From: CBDAUN01 sp965214875
GTDB lineage: Bacteria; Pseudomonadota; Gammaproteobacteria; Arenicellales; JAJDZL01
DNA length: 64,000 bases
Reading direction: 5' to 3'
NCBI GenBank assembly: GCA_965214875.1
Contig: OZ243980.1
Location: forward strand, 1,612,001-1,676,000
The position numbers and the translations under genes were made by a program. Below the pieces are notes generated by a model that had not been told where the DNA came from, ran no database searches, and saw only the letters and a program-made list of their open reading frames with translations. How positions within the stretch are numbered: the stretch's first letter is position 1; every line of letters starts with the position of its first letter. Positions 9,746-19,029 of this stretch are shown here, in pieces.

Positions 9746-11116
9746 ATGGCCCATCAAAGACTATTCGGCACGGATGGAATTCGAGGCCGATTCGGAAAAG
9801 AGCCGGTATCGCCTGCGACAATTCTAAAGCTGGGATGGGCGATCGGGGCCGCCCTCAATGAGCAATATTGCCGCGGCGAGGTGCTGATCGGCAAGGACAC
9901 GCGCGTGTCCGGCTATGCGCTGGAATCCGCGCTGACTTGCGGGCTTTCTTGCGCATCAATCGACATCGGCCTTCTCGGGCCTGTTCCCACGCCAGCGGTA
10001 TCCTACTTTTGTCGAACGACTGATGCGATTGCCGGAATCGTCATCAGCGCATCGCATAATCCGTTTCACGACAACGGGATCAAGTTGTTCGGACCCGATG
10101 GCAGAAAGGTTGGCGAGGCATTCGAACGCAGAATTGAGCAAATTATGCAATCGCCAATGCACACCTGCTCGTCGGAACAATTGGGGAAGGCTCGACGATT
10201 CGACGAATGTGACGATAAGTATGCTGAATATTGCAGATCAACTATCAGCAGCCGACTTGACGGGCTTCGAATCGCGCTGGATTGCGCCAACGGAGCTTCG
10301 TATCGAATTGCACCTCGGGTATTGTGCAGCCTTGGCGCTGAGGTCAGCGCGGTAGCGGTCGAACCTGATGGATTCAACATCAATAGAGAATGCGGATCGA
10401 CCAACCTCGACAATGTCTGTCGGCACACTATCGAAACAGCCTCGGATGTTGGCGTTGCGCTTGATGGCGATGGCGATCGTGTGCTGCTTTCGGACAACAA
10501 GGGCAATCCGGTTAATGGTGATCAGATTCTTTATATTCTTGCTTCATACCGCAAGCGAGAGGGGATGCTCAAAGGCGGCGTTGTAGGCACTCACCTGACA
10601 AATCTCGGTTTATCCGTCGCACTGTCCGATCAGTCCATCCCGTTTGCTCGGGTCGAAGTTGGCGATCGCTATGTTTCATCGTATATGCGACAGCATGGCT
10701 GGGGTTTGGGCGGCGAGGAGTCTGGGCATATTCTTCTTGACGAACAGGGCAACAGCGGGGACGGTCTGCTGACTGCGCTCGAAGTGCTTGCGGAAATGAA
10801 GCGTACTGGAAAATCTTTGCTGGAACTTGCAGATAAAGTCAATCTAGTTCCTCAAGTGACTAGAAATGTGAAGCTGCTTGATCGAAGTTCGCCTTTGACC
10901 GTGATGCGCGAGAGCGATTGGCCAAGTGCCAGCAAAGCGGTCGCATCGGCGCAAAAGGAGTTGTCTGAAAGCGGCAGGGTTTTACTTCGTCCTTCTGGAA
11001 CTGAGCCGTTAATTCGAATATTTGTTGAAGGATCGGATCGTCGGCAGATCAAAAGAATTGCAGATCAGCTAGCCGATGTCGTCAAGGCTGAGTCAAGCAA
11101 GATAACGTGCGCATGA
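9746..11116 (+). CDS. glmM: Phosphoglucosamine mutase GlmM
   Basis: GlmM converts glucosamine-6-phosphate to glucosamine-1-phosphate, the step that feeds UDP-GlcNAc into peptidoglycan and LPS. The 456-residue protein has the opening LFGTDGIRGRFG, the phosphoserine loop ISASHNPFHDNGIK with active Ser103, the metal loop DGDGDR and the sugar-phosphate loop RPSGTEPLIRI. All four catalytic segments are intact and the length is normal. It starts 58 bases after ftsH and is probably cotranscribed with it, as in many proteobacteria. It converges with the alcohol dehydrogenase gene with only 28 bases between them and no obvious terminator hairpin. Confidence 0.97.
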   Translation: MAHQRLFGTDGIRGRFGKEPVSPATILKLGWAIGAALNEQYCRGEVLIGKDTRVSGYALESALTCGLSCASIDIGLLGPVPTPAVSYFCRTTDAIAGIVISASHNPFHDNGIKLFGPDGRKVGEAFERRIEQIMQSPMHTCSSEQLGKARRFDECDDKYAEYCRSTISSRLDGLRIALDCANGASYRIAPRVLCSLGAEVSAVAVEPDGFNINRECGSTNLDNVCRHTIETASDVGVALDGDGDRVLLSDNKGNPVNGDQILYILASYRKREGMLKGGVVGTHLTNLGLSVALSDQSIPFARVEVGDRYVSSYMRQHGWGLGGEESGHILLDEQGNSGDGLLTALEVLAEMKRTGKSLLELADKVNLVPQVTRNVKLLDRSSPLTVMRESDWPSASKAVASAQKELSESGRVLLRPSGTEPLIRIFVEGSDRRQIKRIADQLADVVKAESSKITCA

Positions 11117-11144
11117 CTCGTTGCTCGCGCCACATTCGATCGAA

Positions 11145-12224
11145 TCAGAACACCACGACATTCCTCAACCCGATCCCTTCTCGGGTAGCGTCGACCGCCT
11201 TGTTGATATCCGAAAGCGGGTACTGATTCGTCACAAGCTCATCCAGCTTCAGTGTGCCTGACTGATAGAGATCGACTAGTTTCGGGATATCTTCGGCAAG
11301 AGTCGATTCGCCCATCTTGCACCCTTTGATGGTTTGATTCGCATCTATGAAGTCCACTGTTTCAAAAGATGTCTCTACGCCTACTGCCGGCATGCCGGCG
11401 AGAATCACGCTTCCGCCTTTTCGGGTGAAAGACACAGCTTCATTTATCGCGCCTGGATGTCCAGTTGCAACGAAGACGTAGTCTGCGCCTCGTCCGCTCA
11501 CAATTTCTCTGATCGACTGCCTTGCGTCTGAGCGAGCCGAATTAATGCCGTGAGTAGCGCCTAGTTGCTGAGCGATCTTTAGCCTGTCGTCACTGATATC
11601 TACAGCGATTACTGAGGCGCATCCAGCGATTGCCGCCGCTTGAATAGCATTCAGTCCAACGCCGCCGACCCCTACAACTGCAACATGGTTGCCCGCTTCG
11701 ACCTGTGCGGTGTGAGTCACTGCGCCAAACCCAGTAATGACGCCGCAGGCGAGTAGCGAGGCGGAAGAAATGTTCATGCTTGCGGGAATTGAAGACACTT
11801 GCGACTGGTGAACAATTGCATACTCCGCAAAGCATCCGGTGCCTAGCCCGCGAAGAATTGAGCCATGTGTGTCAGAGCGAAGACGCCCAGGCTCGCTGGT
11901 TGAGAAATCGCCTTCGCATAGGTTCCACTCGCCACGGTCGCAATGGAAGCACTCGCCGCAACATTTTAGCAAAGAGACGATGACGCGGTCGCCTTTCGAG
12001 TAATCTGAGACTCCCTTGCCCACCGACTCGATTATGCCAGCCGCTTCATGTCCGTAGATGGCAGGTAAAGTGCCGCCCCAAGCTCCGTCAATGTAATGCA
12101 CATCGCTGTGACAAATCGCGCATGTCAAGACTTTGACTTTAACTTCATTTTTTCGCGGCTCGTCTATGAATACTTCTTCAATGACTAGGGGTTTGCCGAA
12201 TTCATGGCAGACGGCTGCTTTCAT
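11145..12224 (-). CDS. Zinc-dependent alcohol dehydrogenase family protein
   Basis: The 359-residue medium-chain dehydrogenase has the catalytic zinc ligands Cys in CAICHSDVHY and His in YGHEAAG, the structural zinc cluster CCGECFHCDRGEWNLC, and a Rossmann motif GVGGVGLNAIQAA for NAD(P). It should oxidise an alcohol or reduce an aldehyde in the cytoplasm; the substrate cannot be read from the sequence. The structural-zinc cluster and overall layout resemble class III/benzyl-alcohol-type enzymes, but that is a loose assignment. The start codon overlaps the stop of the upstream ppx/gppA gene by four bases (ATGA), so the two are translationally coupled, an unusual pairing. Confidence 0.88.
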   Translation of the reverse strand: MKAAVCHEFGKPLVIEEVFIDEPRKNEVKVKVLTCAICHSDVHYIDGAWGGTLPAIYGHEAAGIIESVGKGVSDYSKGDRVIVSLLKCCGECFHCDRGEWNLCEGDFSTSEPGRLRSDTHGSILRGLGTGCFAEYAIVHQSQVSSIPASMNISSASLLACGVITGFGAVTHTAQVEAGNHVAVVGVGGVGLNAIQAAAIAGCASVIAVDISDDRLKIAQQLGATHGINSARSDARQSIREIVSGRGADYVFVATGHPGAINEAVSFTRKGGSVILAGMPAVGVETSFETVDFIDANQTIKGCKMGESTLAEDIPKLVDLYQSGTLKLDELVTNQYPLSDINKAVDATREGIGLRNVVVF

Positions 12225-13762
12225 GATTGTGATTCCGATTGTGAGTTGATGCGAAGTTCGAACTTCGCGCTTCTTAGGTATTTGCCTTCGCGCATAAGAT
12301 CCTGAAAGGTGAGAGGGTGTTCGTCAGCCCACCCATTTGGCACCTGCAGATAAATCTGATTTTCGTCGACGTGGCAGCGCACGATACCGGTGGCCGCGGC
12401 TGTCCTTGATCGGTGAAGCAATACGCCGACCCGAAGCAGTATGCACAGCTTGCGCATGACAGATTTGGGAAGATGCGTCTGATTTGCCAGCTCCTTGTAG
12501 GGAAATTTTCTTCGATGGCCGCGCACGAGACGGGCGAGTGCGGATTGTTCTGGCCGTGAAAAGCCGGCGAGTTCGGAGTTTTCGAGCAGATACGCGCCAT
12601 GCTTGTGATATTGGGAATGCGAGATTGACAAGCCGATTTCGTGCAGTTCGGCCGCCCAAGCGAGCAGGCTGCGGTGTTCAGGGTCGACCAGGTCCCAGTC
12701 GTCAGCGACTTGATCAAACAGGCCAAGTGCGGTGCTGCGCACTTGCAACGCGTGGGCACGATCAACCCGCCAGGATTTTGCGAGTGCCTCAATGGTGTAG
12801 TCGCGCACATCTTCGTCGCGAAGCCGTCCGAGCAAGTCGTAGATAACGCCCTCGCGTAGCGCTTCATCTGAAACATGCATCGTGTCGATTTTAAGCAGTT
12901 CAAACAAGGCCGCCAGCACTGAGATGCCGCCAGGCAGCACTGCATAGCGGTCCTCGCCAAACCCCAGCGTACCCAGTTCGCCGACATCATTCAGCGCACT
13001 AATCGAATTGATCAGTCGGTAGAGTGCTTCGCGTTTGATTTGACCGCTCCCCCAGCCGAGATGCTGTAGCGCGTTGGCGACGGCGCGAATCGTGCCTGAG
13101 CACCCGATTGCCCGGTCCCAGCCACGTTTCAAAAAAGCTTGATTGCAGGTTTGAATTTCGAGCATTGCGTCGAGTTCTGCCTGATGCATTCGATGCCGGG
13201 TGATTTTGCCGTCTTCGAAGTGCGCTCTTGACAAAGACACGCATCCGACATAGAGGCTCTCCAGAAGGTCGGGTGAGTTTTCTGAAACATCGGTGCCGGA
13301 AATGATCTCGGTGCTGCCGCCGCCGATGTCGATCACAAGTTTGCGCTCTTTGTTGTTGGGCCTCCCGTAGCAGACCGATGTATAGATCAGCCGTGCCTCT
13401 TCTTGCCCTGAGATCACCTCGATCGGATGTCCGAGCGCACTTTGCGCCTTCTTCAGAAACTGCGCGGCATTGTGTGCCTTGCGCAGCGTATTAGTGCCAA
13501 CGGCTCTGAAATTGGTTGATGGAATATTCTGCACCAGCTGCCCGAATTCGCTCAAAGCTGCGAGGGCTCGATTTTGTGATTCCTCAGTCAAGTTCATGTT
13601 CTCGTCAAGTCCTGCGCCGAGCCGTACGATGTTTCGCATGCGATCGACTGTGACGAATCGACCATGATCGACCTTTCCGACGATCAGATGGAAGCTGTTC
13701 GAACCTAAGTCCGCAGCAGCGACGAATTCAGACGAGACCATGTCGACTGAAGGTGCTGTCAT
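12221..13762 (-). CDS. Exopolyphosphatase / pppGpp phosphohydrolase (Ppx/GppA)
   Basis: The family hydrolyses inorganic polyphosphate or converts pppGpp to ppGpp. The 513-residue protein has the ASKHA-fold phosphate loops AAADLGSNSFHLIVG (about 16-30) and LVIDIGGGSTEIISG (about 142-156), the catalytic-Glu region VISGQEEARLIY (about 115-126), and a C-terminal HD-type domain with LLAWAAELHEIGLSISHSQ. Length and domain order are those of the long two-domain Ppx/GppA form. Ppx and GppA cannot be told apart reliably here. The gene is upstream of, and overlaps by four bases, the alcohol dehydrogenase gene. Confidence 0.9.
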   Translation of the reverse strand: MTAPSVDMVSSEFVAAADLGSNSFHLIVGKVDHGRFVTVDRMRNIVRLGAGLDENMNLTEESQNRALAALSEFGQLVQNIPSTNFRAVGTNTLRKAHNAAQFLKKAQSALGHPIEVISGQEEARLIYTSVCYGRPNNKERKLVIDIGGGSTEIISGTDVSENSPDLLESLYVGCVSLSRAHFEDGKITRHRMHQAELDAMLEIQTCNQAFLKRGWDRAIGCSGTIRAVANALQHLGWGSGQIKREALYRLINSISALNDVGELGTLGFGEDRYAVLPGGISVLAALFELLKIDTMHVSDEALREGVIYDLLGRLRDEDVRDYTIEALAKSWRVDRAHALQVRSTALGLFDQVADDWDLVDPEHRSLLAWAAELHEIGLSISHSQYHKHGAYLLENSELAGFSRPEQSALARLVRGHRRKFPYKELANQTHLPKSVMRKLCILLRVGVLLHRSRTAAATGIVRCHVDENQIYLQVPNGWADEHPLTFQDLMREGKYLRSAKFELRINSQSESQS

Positions 13763-13794
13763 TCAAATCTATCACCAATACTGCGAGCTGAGCG

Positions 13795-13923
13795 TTATTT
13801 GGTGCATGGATTTTTCGCCATTTCGGCAACATCTTTCTGCTTTCGCCCAGCTTCGCCGAAAATTGTCGAGCCTCTGTATTTCAAGTGTTTTTTGCAGTCG
13901 GCAGCGATGATGCTATCGGCCAC
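13795..13923 (-). CDS. Possible 42-residue small protein, unrecognised
   Basis: A short minus-strand frame from a GTG reads ADSIIAADCKKHLKYRGS and continues with a lysine-rich tail ending CTK. It has two cysteines and many lysines but no recognisable motif, and an in-frame TAA lies six bases before the GTG. A plus-strand frame overlaps the same bases, so neither is secure. It lies in the gap between the ppx/gppA start and the restriction-modification island and might be the end of a decayed gene. Confidence 0.2.
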   Translation of the reverse strand: MADSIIAADCKKHLKYRGSTIFGEAGRKQKDVAEMAKNPCTK

Positions 13924-14064
13924 AACTTACACAAAGTGGCATGTAGTCTCAGCCAAATCTTTCGCTGCCTTGTGCTGGAATGAGAGTAAACGATGTCTTT
14001 ATGGCAGTTTTTGCGCGGTAATTAATGTAGCGAACCTGTTTGTCGTGTCGGGGCGGATCATGCA

Positions 14065-15162
14065 CTAACTTGCCAATTTATGCTCCTTGACGACAAAAAT
14101 CGTATCTGCCTCCGCTGTATGAGCGTCGCCGTTCCAAGAAAAATTCAAATTAAATCCTATCTCATCGCCGCGATCTAGTTGCTTATTGATTTCCTGTGTC
14201 AATAAAGGCTTGGCCCTCTTTAGTTTCCATGAATCAAAGAAGTTATTCTTATCCACAAGAATCAAAAATAGTCTATTTGTTGCATCAAAACGTCTGACAC
14301 CCTGGTTTTCGTATAACCACCGAGCCAACGAATCAGGATTGCTTTTTGCGAAATTTAGGCGCGAATTTCGATAATCCGTCAATTCTTCAATCAAGTTTTG
14401 CGCCTGATTACCGGGATGGTCTTCTAGTTTTAGCCATAAATCCGAGATCAGCTGAGTGTTTTGCACACGATTGTCATACGGAATCTTAAGTGATTTGCAA
14501 ACCTTCTTCATTAGAGTAAGTTCAGGTGCTAATCCATCAGATTTGCGGCAATCTCTAATATACCCTTCAGGCATATAGGTAACCTTCAGATCAAACGGTT
14601 TTTCGTTAATGAAAAAATCAATTTTTTTTATTCGTCCAATTGCAGGAATTGTTGATTGATGATCGTTAAATATGTCTTCGATCAGTATAGAAGTCCAATG
14701 ATTGTACCAAGAGGCGAAGACGTATGCCTTCATGCTATTTGCTAGCTCGTTTTCTACAGCACTGTTCAATATATCAAAATTAGTGATTTTCTTTACGTAG
14801 TTGTTTACGATAGTCTGCTCTAAGCTATTTTGATGCAAACCACCCCATTCAAAGGATTGAACTTTGTATAACTCACTGATCAAATTATCTTCATCCTTTC
14901 TACGTTTTTCCCTAGATTTTTCGTAATGTTCGAGAATTGTTTGCTTGATTTCTGCCGTAGATACATTTGATTCGTAGATTAGCCTGCTCCACTCTCGGCT
15001 CGGTGAGTCGCATGTTTTGATACCGCCATTACAAATTATCGATTCGAGGTACTCCTTTCGAGATAAAGACCGAATCATCAAGTAGCGCAAACCATCTTTA
15101 GAATAGGAAAGGTTGCGAATTTTGTCTTCCTTGAATAGCTGGGATGCGTATTTGAAATCCAT
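14065..15162 (-). CDS. Probable type II restriction endonuclease
   Basis: The 365-residue protein has no close family I can name, but it directly follows a DNA methyltransferase gene on the same strand (4-base gap) and has a plausible PD-(D/E)xK core: D182 followed by D191-x-K193 in DFFINEKPFDLKVTY. It is rich in Lys, Asn and Ile, and its AT-rich codon use differs sharply from ppx/gppA and tpiA on either side, consistent with transfer as a unit. It would cut the unmethylated form of the sequence protected by the neighbour; the recognition sequence is unknown. Confidence rests mainly on the pairing. Confidence 0.65.
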   Translation of the reverse strand: MDFKYASQLFKEDKIRNLSYSKDGLRYLMIRSLSRKEYLESIICNGGIKTCDSPSREWSRLIYESNVSTAEIKQTILEHYEKSREKRRKDEDNLISELYKVQSFEWGGLHQNSLEQTIVNNYVKKITNFDILNSAVENELANSMKAYVFASWYNHWTSILIEDIFNDHQSTIPAIGRIKKIDFFINEKPFDLKVTYMPEGYIRDCRKSDGLAPELTLMKKVCKSLKIPYDNRVQNTQLISDLWLKLEDHPGNQAQNLIEELTDYRNSRLNFAKSNPDSLARWLYENQGVRRFDATNRLFLILVDKNNFFDSWKLKRAKPLLTQEINKQLDRGDEIGFNLNFSWNGDAHTAEADTIFVVKEHKLAS

Positions 15163-15166
15163 TTTG

Positions 15167-16606
15167 TTACGAAGTAGCCCGCTTCGGATAGGATGTTGTC
15201 CATTCTTCGTTAGTACGTAGGCGGGATTCTATCGTGTGAGAAAGTTTCTGGTTCTGTTCATTGCTGAATAAAAGCACAAAATCGGTTTTCAGTCCGCCTT
15301 TTCTGCTATCTTGCACTACAGACCCAGCGGAATACTTCATGCGGTAGCAACCAAGAAATTTAAATCCAGTTGAATCCTTTAATTTTTCCAAGCTTCGCCA
15401 ATGACTTTCTGAGCGAGCATTAAACATTACTGCCATCAAACCATCATCATGAAGCACGTCGTGACACTGTTTAAATATGCTAGTCAATTTGTCGTTATAC
15501 TCGGTTATCCCTTTGCCGCGTTCTTTTGCATCGGAGATGATTAGCTCGTCTTCATAGTTAACTTCTAATCCGATGACGCTATTCCACATTTCGCTAAGTT
15601 CCAAATAGGGAATTCGATCCCCATGAGGTGGGTCGGTAAGTATCACTCTCACGCTTTTTGGAGGCATTTCCCCCAAAAGCCTTTCAGCATCCCCAACTTT
15701 TAGACATGCATGACATGAACCATTAAAGATATCCCCTATACTGTTGGAGAAGCATGCATTCTTGCAAAATAGATCGAGTTCTGGCACTGCTTTCAGCAAT
15801 TTTTGAGCCTTATTTTCAAAACAATTCCAAGCATTGATTTCAAAGTGTTGCTTGGGTCGCCAATACCCGACAACCCAACTCCCTACTTCAATTATATTTT
15901 TCGGTTTACCTCTAATCTTGCCGCGCTTGGACACGGCAAAGACCATTTTTGACATTTGCCCTAAAGACGCAGAAAGAATTAGCGATAATGCGCGATATGT
16001 GCGGCCATGATATTTTTCTATTTCCCGTTTAATCAAGTCGATTGCAAGTAATGCTCTTGGAGAAAACAAATCATTCAAAGTGAAACTGGATTTTGAATTG
16101 ATCCTCGCATTGTTGAATAAGTTGACTTCTCGAACTCTAGTTGGAATGTAGTGTTTGGCATTTTTGAATTTATCGGCTTCGTTTTGACTTAGGTTGATTT
16201 CTACCCGACGGTTCCGCCTTTTGAGCCAAGTTTGACAAATTTCTTCTCCTTCCCAGAGGATGTGGGAAATTATGCTACCGTCCGGCAATGTATAAAGCGA
16301 GTTGATTTCTTCGCATACATTTCTAGTGACATTCTCCAGTGCGAACGTTAGCTCATAGTGGTTGGGCAGGTCTAGATACAGCTTAGTAAGTTCAATGCTG
16401 ATTGGGTTCACATCGAATCCAATGAAGCGTCGGCCGATGTCTGTGCATTCCTTTGCAATCAATCCCGAACCAAGAAACGGGTCAAGGACTATCTCATCCT
16501 CGCTTGTGAAAGTTTCGATCAAGAAGCGCCAAGATTCGACAGGTTTCTTTCCCCAATACTTGTGAAAACCCGACAAACCCTTATAGCCGCATGGGTTATT
16601 GTGCAT
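15167..16606 (-). CDS. DNA methyltransferase of a type II restriction-modification pair
   Basis: The 479-residue protein has the SAM-binding motif I LDPFLGSGLIAKE (residues 41-53) near the N-terminus and the catalytic motif IV LTDPPHGDRIPY (323-334) far downstream. TDPPH is characteristic of amino-methyltransferases that modify adenine-N6 or cytosine-N4. About 280 residues separate the two motifs, a large insert that probably holds target recognition, with several paired cysteines (CKNACF, CHACLK) that may bind zinc. It is upstream of the probable endonuclease and shares its AT-rich composition. The pair is inserted between ppx/gppA and tpiA. Confidence 0.85.
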   Translation of the reverse strand: MHNNPCGYKGLSGFHKYWGKKPVESWRFLIETFTSEDEIVLDPFLGSGLIAKECTDIGRRFIGFDVNPISIELTKLYLDLPNHYELTFALENVTRNVCEEINSLYTLPDGSIISHILWEGEEICQTWLKRRNRRVEINLSQNEADKFKNAKHYIPTRVREVNLFNNARINSKSSFTLNDLFSPRALLAIDLIKREIEKYHGRTYRALSLILSASLGQMSKMVFAVSKRGKIRGKPKNIIEVGSWVVGYWRPKQHFEINAWNCFENKAQKLLKAVPELDLFCKNACFSNSIGDIFNGSCHACLKVGDAERLLGEMPPKSVRVILTDPPHGDRIPYLELSEMWNSVIGLEVNYEDELIISDAKERGKGITEYNDKLTSIFKQCHDVLHDDGLMAVMFNARSESHWRSLEKLKDSTGFKFLGCYRMKYSAGSVVQDSRKGGLKTDFVLLFSNEQNQKLSHTIESRLRTNEEWTTSYPKRATS

Positions 16607-16911
16607 TTTATTGATTTGAAGTCAAACTGGTCGAAAGCAACTTGCGGATTAATGTTGTCGTCGATTATTCCGGGAACCGCAACCGACGGTGCTATATAGC
16701 ATACAGCAGCCAAGCATTACTTTTGGCAATACCTCAGTGTGGATTCAGAATCTACAGAACTTATCTGGTGGTTTTGCCTATTTCAAAATTACCAGTAACC
16801 GCAAGCCTAGCGTAGCGTATGAAGGCGCAAAAATCCGTCTTCGGCGTAATGATCGCAGATTGAATATAATTCGCGCCTTAATGTGGTTCCGATCATCGAG
16901 GTGATTTTGAT
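16607..16911. promoter_or_regulatory. Intergenic promoter region for tpiA operon
   Basis: About 300 bases separate the divergent methyltransferase and tpiA. A clean TATAAT lies at 16865-16870, 41 bases before the tpiA ATG, but a matching -35 at the expected spacing is weak. Nothing else was recognised in the stretch. Confidence 0.4.
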
Positions 16912-17691
16912 ATGCCCGGTCGCAAGGTGCTGATAGTCGGGAATTGGAAAATGAATGGGACAGTCGCAACAGCCGCCGAGCTTGTTCGCGACATCGGTCG
17001 CCAAGCATCTGGAGTGGAAGCGGTCGAAGTGGCGGTTTGCCCGCCCTTTGTCTATCTTCCGTCAGCGTTTGATGTTGCAAGTCGAGGGAGATTCAACATC
17101 AAGCTTGGCGGGCAAGATTCAAGCCAGCACGATAGCGGTGCGCATACCGGTGATATATCTGCAGCGATGCTGATGGATTTCGGCTGCACCTATTCGATCG
17201 TCGGGCATTCTGAGCGGCGTCAGCACCATGGCGAGACCGATGAACTGGTGGCGCTTAAGGCCGTAGCGGCGCAGCGAAGCGGCCTTACGCCTATCGTTTG
17301 CGTAGGAGAAACATTGACAGAGAGGAATGGTGGTTGCGCTCGTGACGTTGTTTTGCGACAGCTAGATGCGATTTTTGCAACAGATTCGGCCGTTAAGATG
17401 TCTAACATGGTGGTTGCATACGAGCCGGTTTGGGCAATCGGGACAGGCAATACAGCGACCGTTGAGCAAGTGCAGGAAGTGCATGGCTGGCTTCGCGAAC
17501 GCTTGCGCGTCGCAGACGCGCAAGCGAGTAAAAATTGTCGTATTCTGTACGGTGGTAGCGTAAATGGCGATAATGTGGCGAATTTTCTCGCTTTGCCAGA
17601 TGTTGATGGCTGCCTTGTCGGCGGCGCTTCTTTGCAAGCCGACGGATTTGCGCGAATTTTTTTGACCGCTGAACAATTGGACGGGCGATAG
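16912..17691 (+). CDS. tpiA: Triosephosphate isomerase
   Basis: TpiA interconverts dihydroxyacetone phosphate and glyceraldehyde-3-phosphate in glycolysis and gluconeogenesis. All catalytic residues are visible: K13 in GNWKMNG, H99 in VGHSERR and E171 in AYEPVWAIGTG, plus the phosphate loop LYGGSVNGDNV. The 259-residue length is normal. Its stop is followed immediately by the ATG of secG, so the two are translationally coupled, the standard arrangement upstream of nuo in this group of bacteria. Confidence 0.97.
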   Translation: MPGRKVLIVGNWKMNGTVATAAELVRDIGRQASGVEAVEVAVCPPFVYLPSAFDVASRGRFNIKLGGQDSSQHDSGAHTGDISAAMLMDFGCTYSIVGHSERRQHHGETDELVALKAVAAQRSGLTPIVCVGETLTERNGGCARDVVLRQLDAIFATDSAVKMSNMVVAYEPVWAIGTGNTATVEQVQEVHGWLRERLRVADAQASKNCRILYGGSVNGDNVANFLALPDVDGCLVGGASLQADGFARIFLTAEQLDGR

Positions 17692-18048
17692 ATGGACTTG
17701 TTAAGACAAGTACTCCTCGGAGTATTCATACTCATTGCTATTGCATTGATCGTATTGATATTATTGCAACGCGGCAAAGGTTCAGACCTTGGAGCGGTTT
17801 TTGGCGGTGGATCGCAGTCGGTTTTTGGAAGTCGGGGCTCTGCGAATATATTGAGCCGCATCACAGCTGTTCTTGCGACGTTGTTCTTTTGCGTCGCATT
17901 AGGGCTGGCATATATCGCGACCGGCGATCGGACCGTGCAAAGCGTCACCCAGTCCGTGCCTGAGAACATTCTTGATGAAACGGCTGCCGAGGTGCCGCAG
18001 CCGGCTGCATCTTCCGATGCAGATGAGGTGCCGCAGGTTCCTGAGTAG
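17692..18048 (+). CDS. secG: Preprotein translocase subunit SecG
   Basis: SecG is the small accessory subunit of the SecYEG channel. The 118-residue product has two hydrophobic helices (about residues 3-25 and 53-75) joined by the conserved RGKGSDLGAVFGGGSQSVFGSRGSA region; the terminal 30 residues are acidic and variable, as is usual for the family. It starts on the base after the tpiA stop. A tRNA-Leu gene follows after 14 bases. Confidence 0.95.
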   Translation: MDLLRQVLLGVFILIAIALIVLILLQRGKGSDLGAVFGGGSQSVFGSRGSANILSRITAVLATLFFCVALGLAYIATGDRTVQSVTQSVPENILDETAAEVPQPAASSDADEVPQVPE

Positions 18049-18062
18049 CCTGATATGCAGAT

Positions 18063-18147
18063 GCCGAAGTGGTGGAATTGGAAGACACGCCGTCTTGAGG
18101 GGGCGGTGGCTAGCGCCGTGCCGGTTCGAGTCCGGCCTTCGGCACCA
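18063..18147 (+). tRNA. tRNA-Leu (GAG), CCA encoded
   Basis: The 85-base gene folds as a class II tRNA. The acceptor stem GCCGAAG (18063-18069) pairs with CTTCGGC before an encoded ACCA; the anticodon loop TTGAGGG gives anticodon GAG; a long variable arm precedes the T arm GGTTCGAGTCC. It sits between secG and nuoA, a position conserved in several gammaproteobacteria, and is probably released by processing of the tpiA-secG-nuo transcript. Confidence 0.95.
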
Positions 18148-18185
18148 AACTGCATTGCCAGCATAATCAAAGGATATCGACGGAC

Positions 18186-18542
18186 ATGCTGAGCAATTAC
18201 ATACCGATCGCGATCTTCATTCTTGTTGCAATGGGGATCGGCATAGCTTTGATTGCTGTCGGTGGCGTGTTGGGATCGAGCAATCCGGATGCTGAGAAGC
18301 TGTCGCCATACGAATGCGGATTCGAAGCGTTCGAGGACAGTCGAATGAAGTTCGACGTTCGGTACTATCTGGTGGCCATACTGTTTATTATTTTTGATCT
18401 TGAAATCGCGTTTTTGTTTCCATGGGCAGTGGCATTGGATGAAATCGGAATATTCGGGTTCGCCGCGATGATGATTTTTTTGGGTGTGCTGGTGGTTGGA
18501 TTCATCTACGAGTGGGCTAAAGGCGCATTGGAGTGGGAGTAG
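18186..18542 (+). CDS. nuoA: NADH-quinone oxidoreductase subunit A
   Basis: NuoA is a small membrane subunit at the junction of the arms of complex I. The 118 residues contain three hydrophobic helices and the conserved loop KLSPYECGFEAFEDSRMKFD (residues 39-58), whose Cys45 is at the quinone-channel loop in the family. The FLFPWAV stretch is also typical. It opens the nuo operon, 38 bases after tRNA-Leu. Confidence 0.96.
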   Translation: MLSNYIPIAIFILVAMGIGIALIAVGGVLGSSNPDAEKLSPYECGFEAFEDSRMKFDVRYYLVAILFIIFDLEIAFLFPWAVALDEIGIFGFAAMMIFLGVLVVGFIYEWAKGALEWE

Positions 18543-18545
18543 GGG

Positions 18546-19022
18546 ATGTCTATTGAAGGAATCATGAACCAAGGGGTTGTCACAACCTCGCTAGACAAGC
18601 TGGTTAACTGGGCGCGCACTGGCGCAATGTGGCCGATGACATTCGGCTTGGCTTGCTGCAGCGTAGAAATGATGCATGCCGGCGCCTCGCGCTACGACCT
18701 GGACCGGTTCGGAATCATATTTCGGCCAAGTCCCAGGCAATCCGACGTTATGATTGTCGCTGGAACGCTAGTCAACAAGATGGCGCCTGCACTTCGCAAG
18801 GTTTATGATCAAATGCCGGAGCCGAGGTGGGTGATATCGATGGGGTCTTGCGCCAACGGCGGCGGCTACTATCATTATTCCTATTCGGTCGTTCGCGGTT
18901 GTGACCGCATCGTGCCGGTAGATATCTATGTCCCCGGCTGTCCGCCGACTGCTGAAGCGTTGATCTACGGCATTTTGCAATTGCAGCGCAAGATTCGCAA
19001 GACCAGCACGATTGCAAAATAG
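18546..19022 (+). CDS. nuoB: NADH-quinone oxidoreductase subunit B
   Basis: NuoB carries the terminal [4Fe-4S] cluster N2 that passes electrons to quinone. Its cluster ligands are visible: the tandem C37-C38 in GLACCSVEMMHAG, C102 in GSCANGGGYYH and C132 in VPGCPPTAEA. The 158-residue length is normal. It follows nuoA after three bases, and nuoC begins seven bases after its stop. Confidence 0.97.
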   Translation: MSIEGIMNQGVVTTSLDKLVNWARTGAMWPMTFGLACCSVEMMHAGASRYDLDRFGIIFRPSPRQSDVMIVAGTLVNKMAPALRKVYDQMPEPRWVISMGSCANGGGYYHYSYSVVRGCDRIVPVDIYVPGCPPTAEALIYGILQLQRKIRKTSTIAK

Positions 19023-19029
19023 GCATCAT

